From positions 117,808,849 to 117,872,848 of the forward strand of contig JASEVX010000003.1 of NCBI GenBank assembly GCA_031761405.1: a stretch of DNA of 64,000 nt, in the 5' to 3' direction. Position numbers and translations under genes: made by a program. Position 1 is the first letter of the stretch. Each line of letters starts with the position of its first letter. This stretch comes from Serripes groenlandicus (taxonomy: Eukaryota > Mollusca > Bivalvia > Cardiida > Cardiidae). The notes below the pieces were generated by a model. The model was not told the DNA's origin and searched no databases. It saw nothing but the letters and a program-made list of their open reading frames with translations. Below, piece by piece: positions 24,301 to 30,218 of this stretch.

Positions 24301-24713
24301 TCATAGGTTATCCATTCAATTATAGAGATTTTCTATGTTTTGACAAAATATGTTCAAAGTTGTCATTTGTCGTATGAGGGAAAGGGTTAAAAGAGAAATT
24401 AAGCAATTCATAAACTTTGTCAAAAAAGGAGCAATTATTCAAAAATTTAATTTGCAAGTGTATACATCTGTATTTGAGCTGTATTCCAGATGTTACAATT
24501 TTTTCTTCAGATGGCTTAAAAGACGGCATCTTTATAATTGTCTTGTCAGGTAAATGCATAATATTTTAATACACTATTTACAGGTGCAGCGGTCAGTTTG
24601 GAAAAAGCTCTGTTCAAGTGTCCTTTCAACAAGGTGCTAAGGGGTTGGAACCTGGAATACCAGGGGTCAAAGTTACAAGGAAGAAACATATGATGTTGAT
24701 ATCGGAACCATGA
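158..24713 (+). CDS. MYO1B: Class I unconventional myosin, Myo1A/B type (3' part of gene, 10 exons)
   Basis: This is an actin-based motor of the short-tailed class I group, which links actin to membranes. The joined exons are 158-374, 1215-1364, 3391-3459, 6323-6484, 9638-9769, 10629-10735, 19724-19859, 21565-21717, 22599-22735 and 24584-24713. They give 463 codons plus one partial codon, then TGA, and every intron is GT-AG with matching phase. The product starts in the last part of the motor head (ENVRVKRAGYAFR, then KIFIRNPKT), runs through four IQ motifs that should bind calmodulin, and ends in a basic TH1 tail finishing LISEP. The HFLLMKRSQ segment after IQ1 and the tail match the Myo1A/B branch better than Myo1C or Myo1D, judged from memory of the family. 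The ATP site and most of the head lie upstream of the window. Introns are packed with repeats, including a 4.5 kb satellite. Confidence 0.9.
384..611 (+). mobile_element. MITE-A, diverged
   Basis: Starts TTAACTCTTTCC 9 bp after a myosin donor and ends GGGAAAGGGTAC. The inner arms GAGCAATTTC and the CTGCAGCAGA end motif are kept. Confidence 0.75.
716..943 (-). mobile_element. MITE-A
   Basis: TTAA at both ends; CTGCTGCAGAGGCGTCAGAA near the right end. Inner stem GAAATTGCT/AGCAATTTC. Confidence 0.85.
1215..1364 (+). CDS. MYO1B: Myosin I exon: converter end, IQ1 and start of IQ2
   Basis: This 50-codon phase-0 exon runs from acceptor TTTCAG to donor GTAATC. It encodes LFDLEESRRQKM, then IQ1 (LATLIQKVWKGHIKREHF), then LLMKRSQVVISSRWKGHW, which begins the second IQ motif. 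HFLLMKRSQ is typical of the Myo1A/B branch. Confidence 0.92.
1428..1556 (-). mobile_element. MITE-A fragment
   Basis: CTTTTCCACA, TTCTGCAGCAGACAAC and GTTTTCAAAAGTAGTCTGC are kept. The centre is deleted. Confidence 0.55.
1729..3282 (+). mobile_element. Helentron-like element with 175-bp core repeats
   Basis: Starts TTTTTAGCTCGACTATTCG with a hairpin to GAATATGAGAGC. Then come seven to eight core repeats spaced about 175 bp (GCAAGTTATGGCCC at 1931, 2106, 2282, 2457, 2633, 2809, 2981). The 3' end carries GAATAGTCGAGC (inverse of the 5' arm), a hairpin CTGTCCTCCGACAG and CTCTTGTT. It lies in the myosin IQ2-IQ3 intron. Confidence 0.85.
3391..3459 (+). CDS. MYO1B: Myosin I exon: end of IQ2 and IQ3
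   Basis: This 23-codon exon (GKKQYQLTKKAALILQCYTR, then RWK) runs from acceptor TTTGTAG to donor GTAATA. It supplies the third calmodulin-binding helix. A near copy of its acceptor and first bases lies about 100 bp upstream (3284-3310), where TAT replaces the acceptor TAG. Confidence 0.88.
3815..4021 (+). mobile_element. MITE-A
   Basis: GACGCCTCTGCAGCAGACAG to GAATTGTCGTATGTGAG. Ends eroded; arms GCTC/caag. Confidence 0.75.
4094..4324 (+). mobile_element. MITE-A, full length
   Basis: 231 bp with TTAA on both sides, CCCTTTCCCTCATACAGCC to GTATGTGGGAAAGGG. Confidence 0.9.
4424..4645 (-). mobile_element. MITE-A, diverged
   Basis: TTAA flanked; inner arms GCTCATCATGAGC. Its right TTAA is shared with the next copy. 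Confidence 0.75.
4642..4871 (-). mobile_element. MITE-A, full length
   Basis: CCCTTTCCCTCATGCGAC to GTCTATATGAGGGAAAGGG, TTAA both sides. Inner arms are of the GCAC/GTGC type. Confidence 0.9.
5094..5325 (-). mobile_element. MITE-A
   Basis: TTAA at both ends with the left end changed to AACCGTTTCCC. A further scrap (CTTTTGAAAACATGAGG) lies at 4981-5030. Confidence 0.85.
5819..6133 (+). mobile_element. Helentron-like element, CCCCCTTCGAAG family
   Basis: The 5' hairpin CCCCCTTCGAAGAAGAGGGG is followed by GGTATATAGGAGTCACTGTG. The 3' end has GGGGGTATTTATCA, a TATCA/TGATA hairpin and TTCTAGTT. Copies lie at 10293 and 29053. Confidence 0.8.
6323..6484 (+). CDS. MYO1B: Myosin I exon: IQ4 and start of TH1 tail
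   Basis: This 54-codon exon in phase 0 has acceptor TTTAAG and donor GTAAGT. AKKILAELKQEKRM leads into the fourth IQ (WAVGVIHKYYLGWKVRRSY). It then continues into basic TH1 sequence (KPKFRRIAGPKVARFMVTAL). Four IQ motifs correspond to a short lever-arm form. No extra alternative IQ exon was recognised in the neighbouring introns. Confidence 0.9.
6718..6792. repeat. Inverted repeat with a long stem
   Basis: Arms GGTAAACAATGGAAATTTA and TAAATTTGCATTGTTTAC (plus GTGCC/GGCAC) form a stem of about 24 bp around a short loop in the intron after myosin IQ4. Probably a small foldback element. Confidence 0.75.
6904..8465. repeat. 55-bp minisatellite split by a Helentron-like element
   Basis: Units of about 55 bp contain CAAATTGTCCCC and GTATAATTATCATGG. 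They lie at 6904-7231 and 8143-8465. The two halves are clearly one array separated by the insertion at 7232-8142. Confidence 0.9.
7232..8142 (+). mobile_element. Helentron-like element inserted in a minisatellite
   Basis: Begins TTTTTAGCTCGCCTATTTG with a stem to AAATAGGGGAGC, then GGCGTACGCGTTGG repeats. Core repeats of about 164 bp follow (AAGTCCCATAACTCTGGAAT). It ends TAGGCGAGC, TTGTCCTCCACCAA, CTCTTGTT. Confidence 0.88.
8466..8785 (+). mobile_element. Helentron-like element, 3'-truncated
   Basis: The head (TAGTCCGACTATTCTAAG with AATATGGAGAGC) and one and a half core repeats (TTTGCATGCAAGG, GCTTTGAAACTTCACACAC) end abruptly at a MITE-A fragment. Confidence 0.7.
8786..8875 (-). mobile_element. 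MITE-A right-end fragment
   Basis: From the inner arm GTGCAATTTC to GAGGGAAAGGGTTAA. It cuts off the Helentron-like element at 8466. Confidence 0.75.
8896..9025 (-). mobile_element. MITE-A right-half fragment
   Basis: GTTGAAAACATTGTGAC to GAGAGAAAGGCTTAA; the left 100 bp are missing. Confidence 0.75.
9024..9340. mobile_element. MITE-D, small element with 15-bp terminal inverted repeats
   Basis: The ends are AAAGGTGCTGAACTC and GAGTTCAGCACATTT over 317 bp with no coding capacity. It lies between two MITE-A copies. Only one copy is in the window, so the family is inferred from structure. Confidence 0.6.
9339..9568 (-). mobile_element. MITE-A, full length
   Basis: TTAA both sides; CCCTTTCCCACG to GTATGTGGGAAAGGG; arms GCTCATTATGAGC. 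Ends 70 bp before a myosin exon. Confidence 0.85.
9638..9769 (+). CDS. MYO1B: Myosin I exon: TH1 tail
   Basis: The 44 codons include RRHFLFRMRDNLPGLSPTDN and end in LQALHHAWR. The LSPxDxNWP-like stretch is a conserved landmark of the class I tail. The acceptor is TTCAAG and the donor GTAAGT. A MITE-A remnant begins about 10 bp inside the following intron. Confidence 0.9.
9779..9925. mobile_element. Two abutting MITE-A fragments
   Basis: A right end (GCATCTATATGAAGGAAAGGG) lies 10 bp after a myosin donor. It joins at TTAA to a left half of + orientation that stops after GTTTTCAAAC. Confidence 0.65.
10030..10268 (+). mobile_element. MITE-A-like, strongly diverged
   Basis: GGTGAAAAGATTGTCC, ACAAGCAATTTC and GAGAAAAGGTTAA are the only recognisable parts. 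Confidence 0.4.
10293..10582 (+). mobile_element. Helentron-like element, CCCCCTTCGAAG family
   Basis: Same ends and interior as the 5819 copy with small deletions. It lies 46 bp upstream of the myosin exon at 10629. Confidence 0.8.
10629..10735 (+). CDS. MYO1B: Myosin I exon: TH1 tail
   Basis: The exon encodes CRKYRRKMSEAQKYKMREKA and then ASDLFKGKKVIYPE. It ends in phase 2, with AG of a serine codon completed by the next exon. ASxLFKxKKxxYP is a strong Myo1 tail signature. It precedes the 9 kb intron that holds the 60-bp satellite. Confidence 0.9.
10866..11630 (+). mobile_element. Helentron-like element, GCTCCC family
   Basis: A hairpin (GCTCCCTG to CGGGGAGC) opens the element, followed by a CTGTCTGTC-rich head. 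Four core repeats of about 165 bp (ATTTCTCAGCAACCACT) follow. It ends CCAGGGGAGCATC (inverse of the 5' arm) and TCTTGTT. It starts 130 bp after the exon at 10735. Confidence 0.78.
11725..13169 (+). mobile_element. Helentron-like element, same family as 7232
   Basis: It has the same GCTCGCCTATTCGAAG head and GATAGGCGAGC/TTGTCCTCCGACAA/CTCTTGTT end, with about seven core repeats of about 160 bp. The core number differs from the 7232 copy. Confidence 0.85.
13218..13449 (+). mobile_element. Partial duplicate of the 10866 element, hairpin missing
   Basis: 13218-13449 matches 10845-11105, including 20 bp upstream of the element. The segment from the 5' hairpin loop through GAGTCA is absent. It ends at GAGAATTTGTG and runs into a short MITE-A-like scrap. 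Confidence 0.7.
13826..14049 (-). mobile_element. MITE-A, diverged
   Basis: TTAA both sides; TTCTTCCAACATACAAC to GTGGGGAAAGGG. Inner arms are decayed. Confidence 0.7.
14133..14335 (+). mobile_element. MITE-A
   Basis: CTAACCCTTTCCCGC to TATATATGGGTTAA; arms GCTCATAATGAGC. Confidence 0.75.
14505..14590 (+). mobile_element. MITE-A left fragment
   Basis: AATCCTTTCAAATCTGCAG to AACATTGTGGCAAATG only. Confidence 0.5.
14857..19325. repeat. 60-bp satellite array, about 74 units
   Basis: Units of 60 bp contain CTCTCTATAGAGTG (palindromic core ACTCTATAGAGT), CTCCATAACAGTTG and CTTTCATTGCC. The array fills half of the largest myosin intron. Two main unit types occur: GTCAACTCTCC with CATGTTACT, and GATGCCTCTCC with CATAATACT. 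15841-16140 and 16141-16440 are 5-unit blocks that differ at one base I could find. A 117-bp two-unit block repeats three times near 18690-19000. Because 60 is divisible by three, long open frames run through both strands. These are by-products of the period, not genes. Confidence 0.97.
19724..19859 (+). CDS. MYO1B: Myosin I exon: TH1 tail (PH-like core)
   Basis: The first base T completes the split serine codon. The exon then encodes VRQEFKGDYLDLRSDMKWKK and ends MVFADLVHKVNRADGK. VxKxNRAxGK is the conserved segment that opens the PH-like lipid-binding fold in class I tails. The acceptor is TACATAG and the donor GTATAC. A MITE-A starts 18 bp downstream. Confidence 0.92.
19878..20107 (+). mobile_element. 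MITE-A, full length
   Basis: TTAA left, TTAT right; 18 bp after a myosin donor. Arms GCTCAAAACAAGC. Confidence 0.88.
20104..20321 (+). mobile_element. MITE-A, diverged
   Basis: Abuts the previous copy. TATACCTTTCTTGAAATGC to CAGGAAAGAGTTAA. Confidence 0.65.
20447..20739 (+). mobile_element. tRNA-derived SINE
   Basis: The 5' tRNA-like head has an A-box (CGGTAGCTCAGTCAGTAGC) and a degenerate B-box (GAGTTGGTACCCC). The body ends GGCGTTAAACCTCAATCAA and an (AATC)n tail, a common molluscan SINE ending. Confidence 0.75.
21101..21524. mobile_element. MITE-B copy interrupted by MITE-A
   Basis: The ends AGAGGTCTAAATAAGGGG and CCCCTTATCTAGAGCCCT are inverted repeats. The centre folds through GGTACTTAAAAGAATC-type arms. 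A MITE-A sits at 21185-21417 with TTAA on both sides. The copy at 44671 shows the uninterrupted sequence. Confidence 0.75.
21185..21417 (+). mobile_element. MITE-A, full length, inside MITE-B
   Basis: Flanked by TTAA on both sides within the MITE-B at 21101. Arms GCTCAAAACGAGC are perfect. Confidence 0.92.
21565..21717 (+). CDS. MYO1B: Myosin I exon: TH1 tail
   Basis: This 51-codon exon in phase 0 has acceptor TTTGCAG and donor GTTGAT. It encodes IVQQLMVVSTQAILVIDHKT and then IPIEYIEKISLSPFQDKLAV followed by FHLKK. The alternating hydrophobic strands fit the PH-like beta sheet of the TH1 domain. Confidence 0.9.
21995..22100 (-). mobile_element. tRNA-like SINE head
   Basis: On the minus strand, TGGTGCAGAAGTAGAGTG (A-box) and CCGGGTTCAAATCCTG (B-box) are spaced as in a tRNA. 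No body or tail recognised. Confidence 0.5.
22412..22574 (-). mobile_element. MITE-A with internal deletion
   Basis: 163 bp. The segment between GTCTTTGCAAAAG and the inner arm is missing. Ends 25 bp before a myosin exon. Confidence 0.8.
22599..22735 (+). CDS. MYO1B: Myosin I exon: TH1 tail
   Basis: The exon starts PENGDTFAKKGDFIIGNENI and ends EVSIGPQ, the final Q codon being split in phase 2. The KGDFxxxxxxxIExxTK pattern is typical of the Myo1B tail. The acceptor TTATGTAG lies only 25 bp after the end of a shortened MITE-A copy, so nearly the whole polypyrimidine tract sits between the element and the exon. Confidence 0.9.
23145..23370 (-). mobile_element. MITE-A, near full length
   Basis: TTAA left; right end GGGAAAGGGTAAA. 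Arms GCTTGTTTTGAGC. Confidence 0.88.
23376..23511 (+). mobile_element. MITE-A, right half lost
   Basis: CCCTTTCCCATATTTAGAC to about CTCCTGCCTTATTTTCC, then the next copy. Confidence 0.7.
23511..23732 (+). mobile_element. MITE-A
   Basis: TTAA both sides; arms GCACAAAACGTGC are perfect. A small deletion lies near 23650. Confidence 0.9.
23828..23900 (-). mobile_element. MITE-A left fragment
   Basis: TAACCTGTTCCCGCAAAAG, AATCTGCAGTATACGAAG, then unique sequence with a GTAAGTAA run. Confidence 0.5.
24162..24390 (+). mobile_element. MITE-A, full length
   Basis: TTAA both sides; GCAC/GTGC arms. An ACCGGT interruption at 24228 and a short gap near the right end. Confidence 0.88.
24584..24713 (+). 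CDS. MYO1B: Myosin I terminal coding exon with stop
   Basis: After completing the split glutamine codon it encodes CSGQFGKSSVQVSFQQGAKG and ends HMMLISEP followed by TGA at 24711. VxFxQG close to the C-terminus is the usual end of Myo1B-type tails. The reading phase fits the previous exon. Confidence 0.9.
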
Positions 24714-24991
24714 TGCCTTATCGGAATTAAAGGGAACGGGCTGATGCTGATATATTAAAAAACCATTACATATTATATAAATGACAGAGAACATGTTTAT
24801 GAGTCATGACACACATGAAACAATTTTGGCATGTTTAAAAATTAACGGCAATACATAGTTCCTACAACTACAATAATGATATCCCTTGTTGGCCATTTTG
24901 GTAAGCAAATTTACTATATGTTGAATAGAGAAATATCAATTGTAATTAAATTTAACAATTGCATGTGCAAAAATAATTAAATCAAGAAGTC

Positions 24992-24997
24992 AATAAA
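24992..24997 (+). promoter_or_regulatory. Candidate poly(A) signal of the myosin gene
   Basis: AATAAA lies 279 bp after the myosin stop codon in AT-rich DNA with no repeat between them. Another AATAAA is near 25550, beyond the next MITE-A, so the choice is tentative. Confidence 0.35.
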
Positions 24998-25229
24998 ATC
25001 TGATCATACAAAGGCATCAACGACATATGGTTGTCAAACTCAAATTCCTTGGTGCTTTCATAATTATGACATATTATTAAATATTCTCTATTAATGCTCA
25101 TCATTTGTGCCTATCAAAATGACAGACAAGGGAGATAATTACTGTTGTGTGAACTATGTATTAAACTTAATTTGCATACCTACATAGACGAGTTAGTGTC
25201 ATCTCCAGGCCCCAGTTTCCTGAAACAGC

Positions 25230-25457
25230 TTAACCCTTTCCCTCATACGACAATTCCGCAGCAGACGACTTTGAACTTATTTTGTCAAAACATAGAAAAT
25301 CTCCATAGTTGAATGGATAACCTATGACAATAAGTGGAAAACATTGTGGCAAAAGGAGAAATTGCACGTTTTGTGCAATTTCTTCTTTTGTCACTATGTT
25401 TTCAAAAAGCCGTCTGCTGCAGAGGCATCAGAAAGCGTCTATATGAGGGAAAGGGGT
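25230..25457 (-). mobile_element. MITE-A, full length
   Basis: TTAA left; right end GGGAAAGGGGTAGG. Arms GCACGTTTTGTGC are perfect. Confidence 0.88.
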
Positions 25458-25616
25458 AGGATCTACAAATGGCTATTGTTAATCAATAAATTGTATCGTT
25501 TTAAATTCACAAAAGTGCTTAACAAGAAAGTGTTGCCCTAATTTCTCCCAATAAATGAGGTGCTCTTCTTTATTCCCGTCCTATGATAAGTAACCATGGC
25601 ATGAACTGGTCTCTAC

Positions 25617-25835
25617 TTAACCCTTTTACCACATACAGAGGCATCTGTAGCAGACGACTTCTGAAACCATTGTGGCAAATGGATGAATTGCTCATAATGA
25701 GCAATTTTTCCTTTTGCCACAATATTTTCAACTTTATTCAATAATAAAACTTTCATTTAAAGAGATTTTCAATATTTTTGCCGAGACAATTTAAAGTCGT
25801 TTGATGCGGATTATTTGTTTGTGGGAAAGGGTTTA
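25617..25835 (+). mobile_element. MITE-A
   Basis: TTAA left; GTGGGAAAGGGTTTA right. Arms GCTCATAATGAGC. Confidence 0.8.
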
Positions 25836-26040
25836 TTATGTATCGGTTAAAAATATTGCAATAAAGCCAAATATTAAACCACAAATGTAAATTCAATATT
25901 CAAGAAATTTCAAGTATTCTAGCCCTGAATACGCTCAGCTAAGTAACTACTTAATAATTTTCGTGAAACCCGGGCCAGGAAAAATATTGTTGATCAGACT
26001 GCATTGAGGCGCAGACTGATCTGGATAGTCACAAAGTACT

Positions 26041-26493
26041 TTAACCCTTTCCATTTGTAGACAAGTTTCAATGCATCTGCAGCAGACGACTTTTGAAAAC
26101 ATTGTGACAAAAGGAGAAATTACTCAAAACAAGCAATTTCTCCATTTGCCCCACAATGTTTCCAACTTTTTTTCAGTAATGATACCCCTTTCCCTCATAT
26201 AGACGCTTTCTGACACCTCTGCAGCTGACAGCTTTTTGAAAACATAGTAACAAAAGAAGATATTGCACAAAACGTGCAATTTCTCCTTTTGCCACAATGT
26301 TTTCCACTTTTTGTCATAGGTTATCCATTCAATTATGGAGATTTTCTATTTCTTGACAAAATATGTTCAAAGTCGTCTGCTGCAGAATTGCCGTATGAGG
26401 GAAAGGGATACCTTTATTTATAGAGCTTTTCCATATTTTTGCATGGATGTTTTCAAAGTTGTCTGCTGCAGAATTATCGTATGAGGGAAAGGG
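26041..26493 (+). mobile_element. MITE-A (outer), interrupted
   Basis: The left part 26041-26185 and right part 26412-26493 rejoin at ATAC to give a normal copy. The inner copy sits between. Confidence 0.85.
26182..26411 (+). mobile_element. MITE-A (inner), full length, with ATAC duplication
   Basis: CCCTTTCCCTCATATAG to GGGAAAGGG flanked by ATAC on both sides instead of TTAA. Arms GCAC/GTGC. Confidence 0.9.
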
Positions 26494-26741
26494 ATACTGC
26501 AGAATTGTCGTATGAGGGAAAGGGATACTGCAGAATTGTCGTATGAGGGAAAGGGATACTGCAGAATTGTCGTATGAGGGAAAGGGATACTGCAGAATTG
26601 TCGTATGAGGGAAAGGGATACTGCAGAATTGTCGTATGAGGGAAAGGGATACTGCAGAATTGTCGTATGAGGGAAAGGGATACTGCAGAATTGTCGTATG
26701 AGGGAAAGGGATACTGCAGAATTGTTGTACATGGGAAAGTA
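26466..26741. repeat. 31-bp minisatellite made of a MITE-A end
   Basis: Eight units spaced exactly 31 bp (starts 26494, 26525 and so on to 26711) follow one original copy. Each is ATAC plus the last 27 bp of MITE-A (TGCAGAATTG ... GGGAAAGGG). The last unit is degenerate. Confidence 0.95.
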
Positions 26742-26802
26742 CTAAATGGGCGTTTTTTGTGTGAGGTGGTTCATATTGTACGCGATCATAATGAAAGTGC
26801 AT

Positions 26803-26930
26803 AGTAACCTTTTCCATGATGCAGAGTACTTTTGACACTTCTGCAGTAGATAACTTTTGAAAACGTTGTAGAAAAAGGAGTGATTCCTGAAAATTAGTAA
26901 TGTTTCCTTTTTCCTGGATTTTTTCACCTA
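26803..26930 (+). mobile_element. MITE-A left half, diverged
   Basis: TAACCTTTTCCATGATGCAG, CTTCTGCAGTAGATAAC, then weak similarity. Confidence 0.55.
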
Positions 26931-27015
26931 TGTGCATGTATCAAAAAAAATATATATATTTTACTAAAAAAAAAATAGATTATTATAAGATGTAATAGAA
27001 CTATTATATAACAAC

Positions 27016-27225
27016 TTAACCCTTCCCCTCATATGCAGCAGACGGCTTTTTGAAAACATAGTGACAAAAGAAGAAATTGCACAAAACGTGCAATTTCTCC
27101 TTTTGCCACAATGTTTTTCCCTTTTTGTCATAGGTTATCCATTCAATTATGGAGATTTTCTATGTTTTGACAAAATACATTAAAAGTCGTCTGCTGCAGA
27201 ATTGTCGTATGAGGGAAAGGGTTAT
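27016..27225 (+). mobile_element. MITE-A
   Basis: TTAA left, TTAT right. A 20-bp gap follows CCTCATAT; arms GCAC/GTGC. Confidence 0.88.
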
Positions 27226-27332
27226 TAGCAGTAGAAACAATGTTTTGAAAGGTTATTTCTTTTCCTGTAATGAGTTAGCCATTCATTTCAGCAGATTTAT
27301 CAATCTTTTCTGATTTTCGCCACCCTGATTTC

Positions 27333-27385
27333 ACAGATCTGCTGCAGATGTGTCAAAATACATCTGCATGTGGAAAAGGATTAAA
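27333..27385 (-). mobile_element. MITE-A right-end fragment
   Basis: GATCTGCTGCAGATGTGTC to GTGGAAAAGGATTAA. Confidence 0.6.
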
Positions 27386-27545
27386 CTTATTCATATTCAA
27401 TTGTTGTTATGTAGCTGTAGATGTTTGCCTTTTGATATTCAAAATATTTAAGCTGTATTATAATAAGCTTTTTAGTTTGTCTTGTGACATAGAATTCGAA
27501 AAAGAAATTGTCTGTTCGCTAGTCAGTGGCTTTGAAATTTTGTTA

Positions 27546-27628
27546 ATTACGCCTGTTCCCACATGCAACAAATCTGCGGCAGACGAATTTGAAAACATTG
27601 AGTCAAAATTATGGAAACTCAATAAATG
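27546..27628 (-). mobile_element. MITE-A left-end fragment
   Basis: GCCTGTTCCCACATGCAAC to AACTCAATAAATG. It could be the other half of a broken copy with 27333, rearranged. Confidence 0.6.
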
Positions 27629-27652
27629 AAAAGAAATATTTATTGAATTTGG

Positions 27653-27865
27653 TTAACCCTTTCCCTCATACAACAATTCTGCAGCAGACGACTTCGAACG
27701 TATTTTGTTGAAACACAGAATATCTCCATAATTGAATGGATAACCTATGATGAAAAGTTGAAAACATTGTGGCAAAAGGAGAAATTTCTTATTTTGTCAC
27801 TATGTTTTCAAAAAGCCGTCTGCTGCAGAGGCGTCCGAAAGCGTTTATATGAGGGAAAGGGTTAA
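27653..27865 (-). mobile_element. MITE-A
   Basis: TTAA both sides. One inner arm (GCACG...) is deleted. Confidence 0.88.
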
Positions 27866-27888
27866 AAACATTGTTGTAAGTGGAGTGA

Positions 27889-28018
27889 ATTAAGTGGACA
27901 ACATTGTGTTTAGTGGAGAAAGTTGCTCACTATGTGCAATTTCTCTTTTTGCCACAATGTTTTCAAAAGTCCTCTGCTGCAGGACGTCAGAAAGCATCTG
28001 TATGTGGAAAAGGGTTAA
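27889..28018 (-). mobile_element. MITE-A right-half fragment
   Basis: GTGGACAACATTGTG, arms GCTCACTATGTGC, ends GTGGAAAAGGGTTAA. Confidence 0.7.
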
Positions 28019-28127
28019 AAGTAACTGATCATCATAAGAGGTGAAAAAGGGGACATCTGACACCACCACTAAATATATATGAAAGTGAAACTAGTGAGAC
28101 TACAGGTTTTCTTTATGGGTAGGACAT

Positions 28128-28213
28128 GAGAAATTTCTCCTTTTGCCACAATGTTTTTAGAAGTCGTCTGCTGCAGAGGCATCGGAAAACATCTGTTTGT
28201 GGGAATGTGTTAA
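28128..28213 (-). mobile_element. MITE-A right-end fragment
   Basis: GAAATTTCTCCTTTTGCC to GTGGGAATGTGTTAA. Confidence 0.65.
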
Positions 28214-28709
28214 ATTTTGCATTCAAGTTTTGGGTTTAACATTTGCAATCAAGTCCCCATATCTGCATGTTTTGACGTCCTGTGGACAGCTTGTTATTTA
28301 TACTATTATCGTAACATTTTTCAAAAGATTTATGCAGTATTTTTTCTAGTCACTAAAACAATTTTGTTTCTTGGTAGTTACTTAGTGTCACTGATTTTTG
28401 TATCAACTTCCCTACATATTTTGTCTAGGCATACATTTTTCTGAAGAGTAAGTAATCCTAGTTCACCATCATGACAGCTGAAGTTTTCTCTGTACAAAAC
28501 ACTCAAACTACATCCTTGAGGTATTCACATTTATCTAACAGAATAGCTGTTAGACTGCTTTACTAGATTTTTATCACAGAAATCTCATCTTAGCCTATAT
28601 TATATGCAAGTGGACAAGAAAGGCTGTGGAGGTCAGTGAATGCACACCACCCAACTGAGTCTTCTCTGTGTGTGCATTTGCAATGAGACCTTCTTATGAT
28701 GACAGTAGG

Positions 28710-28929
28710 TTTTTAAACCTTTCCCACATACAACAAATCGGCAGTAGACGACTTTGAAAACCTTTATACAAAAATGTGAAATCTCCATAAATGAGAGTTA
28801 AATTATTAAAAAATAGTTGAAAACATTTTGGCAAAAGGAGAAATTGCTCTTTTTGAGCAATTCCTTCTTTTACCACAATGTTTTCAAAATTCGTCTGCTG
28901 CAGATGCGTCTACAAGTAGGAAAGGGTAA
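28710..28929 (-). mobile_element. MITE-A
   Basis: TTAAACCTTTCCCACATAC to GTAGGAAAGGGTAAA. Arms GCTCTTTTTGAGC. Confidence 0.8.
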
Positions 28930-28956
28930 ATATCTGTTTGAAAATGAGCTTCAGTG

Positions 28957-29454
28957 TCTTTATCCCTTTCCCACATACAACGAATCGACAGCAGGTGACT
29001 TTGAAAACATGTATATAAAATTAACAAACTCACTATAAATGAAAGTATAATTATACCCCCTTCGAAGAAGAGGAGGTATATATAGGAGTCACTGTGTCGG
29101 TCGGTCGCCATATTTTATCCTGCCTATTTCTTACAAACCACTGGGTGGAATTCAATTAAATTTTACATGAAGCTTCTATACCAAGAGGAGATGTGCATAT
29201 CCTAAAGGTCTTACAATTGCATGTTATTTTACAGAGTTATGACCCTTTCACTTATTAAGTTATGGTGTAGGTCAAGGTGCTGTTTTGGGGGTATTTATCA
29301 TCTTCAGTGATAGTTCTAGTTATTGATAGGAGCTAAAAACATTGTAGCAAAATGAGGAATTGCTTATTATGAGCCATCTCTTCTTTTGCGGAAATGTTTT
29401 CAGAAGTCATCTGCTACAGATGCGTCAAAATGCATCTACAAGTGGAAATGGATA
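28957..29454 (-). mobile_element. MITE-A interrupted by a Helentron-like element
   Basis: Left part TATCCCTTTCCCACATAC to GTATAATT. The right part resumes ATTGATAGGAGC and ends GTGGAAATGGATAG. The 29053 element lies between. Confidence 0.82.
29053..29321 (+). mobile_element. Helentron-like element inserted in a MITE-A copy
   Basis: A third member of the CCCCCTTCGAAG family. It interrupts the MITE-A at 28957-29454, and rejoining the flanks restores the element with no duplicated target bases. Confidence 0.82.
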
Positions 29455-30218
29455 GTTATTAATTAAACAGCTCTTGTTATACTTTCATCATTTACTTATT
29501 ATTATTTACTTTTTATTTAATCTCTGTTGTTGATATAATTTAGAGATCAAATAAAGTTAATCAAAATTATAACAAGTATTTAATGGTAGAATAGGAAATG
29601 ACAATAAAATATTACTAATCAGAATTTCAAATTGGTGTCGGGCTTTAATACTTTATTTTTAATCGGAAATAGTACACAAAATAGTACATAAAATTACACA
29701 AAAATAGTAAATCAAATATTTTGTATTTTTTGTTTGTAGATAACTGTTTCTGCTTCTAGAAGTCTTGTAATTTATTTTTTGTTATTAATACTATTGACTT
29801 TGATTGCCTACAATGAGTTAGATGTAGTACATCCCTGGTAGTATCATAAGTATATGCTAACTATCTGCTTTTCTTTCTTCATCCTTGAAAGTAAAATCAC
29901 AAACAATTACAGAAATCCTTGACTAGACAAATGCATGTACTGTGAACAAATTGTGTCTGTCAATCCATGAAATGATATCTGAAAAATAATTTCTTGTATT
30001 GAATTTATAAGTTTGCTGGATATCTGTGATATGTAAACCAAGTTCTCAAAAACTTTCTGTTTCAAAGGCATTACAATTTATCCACCCTTAACCATCTTAT
30101 AAACAAATATTATTCAAAAGTGCCTCCAGTGTAAGTCGATTCAACTTTATAAGTAGCATAAGGTGTTTATTTATAAAATATAAACAAAACGTTTATCAAT
30201 CCAAAATTTTATTGGGTA
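29455..30218. other. Non-coding stretch
   Basis: AT-rich unique-looking intergenic DNA. I see no gene, repeat or RNA in it. Confidence 0.6.

Noticed and set aside
26329..26937. 202-residue minus-strand frame with FPHTTILQYP-like repeats
   Set aside because: It reads through MITE-A copies and the 31-bp minisatellite.
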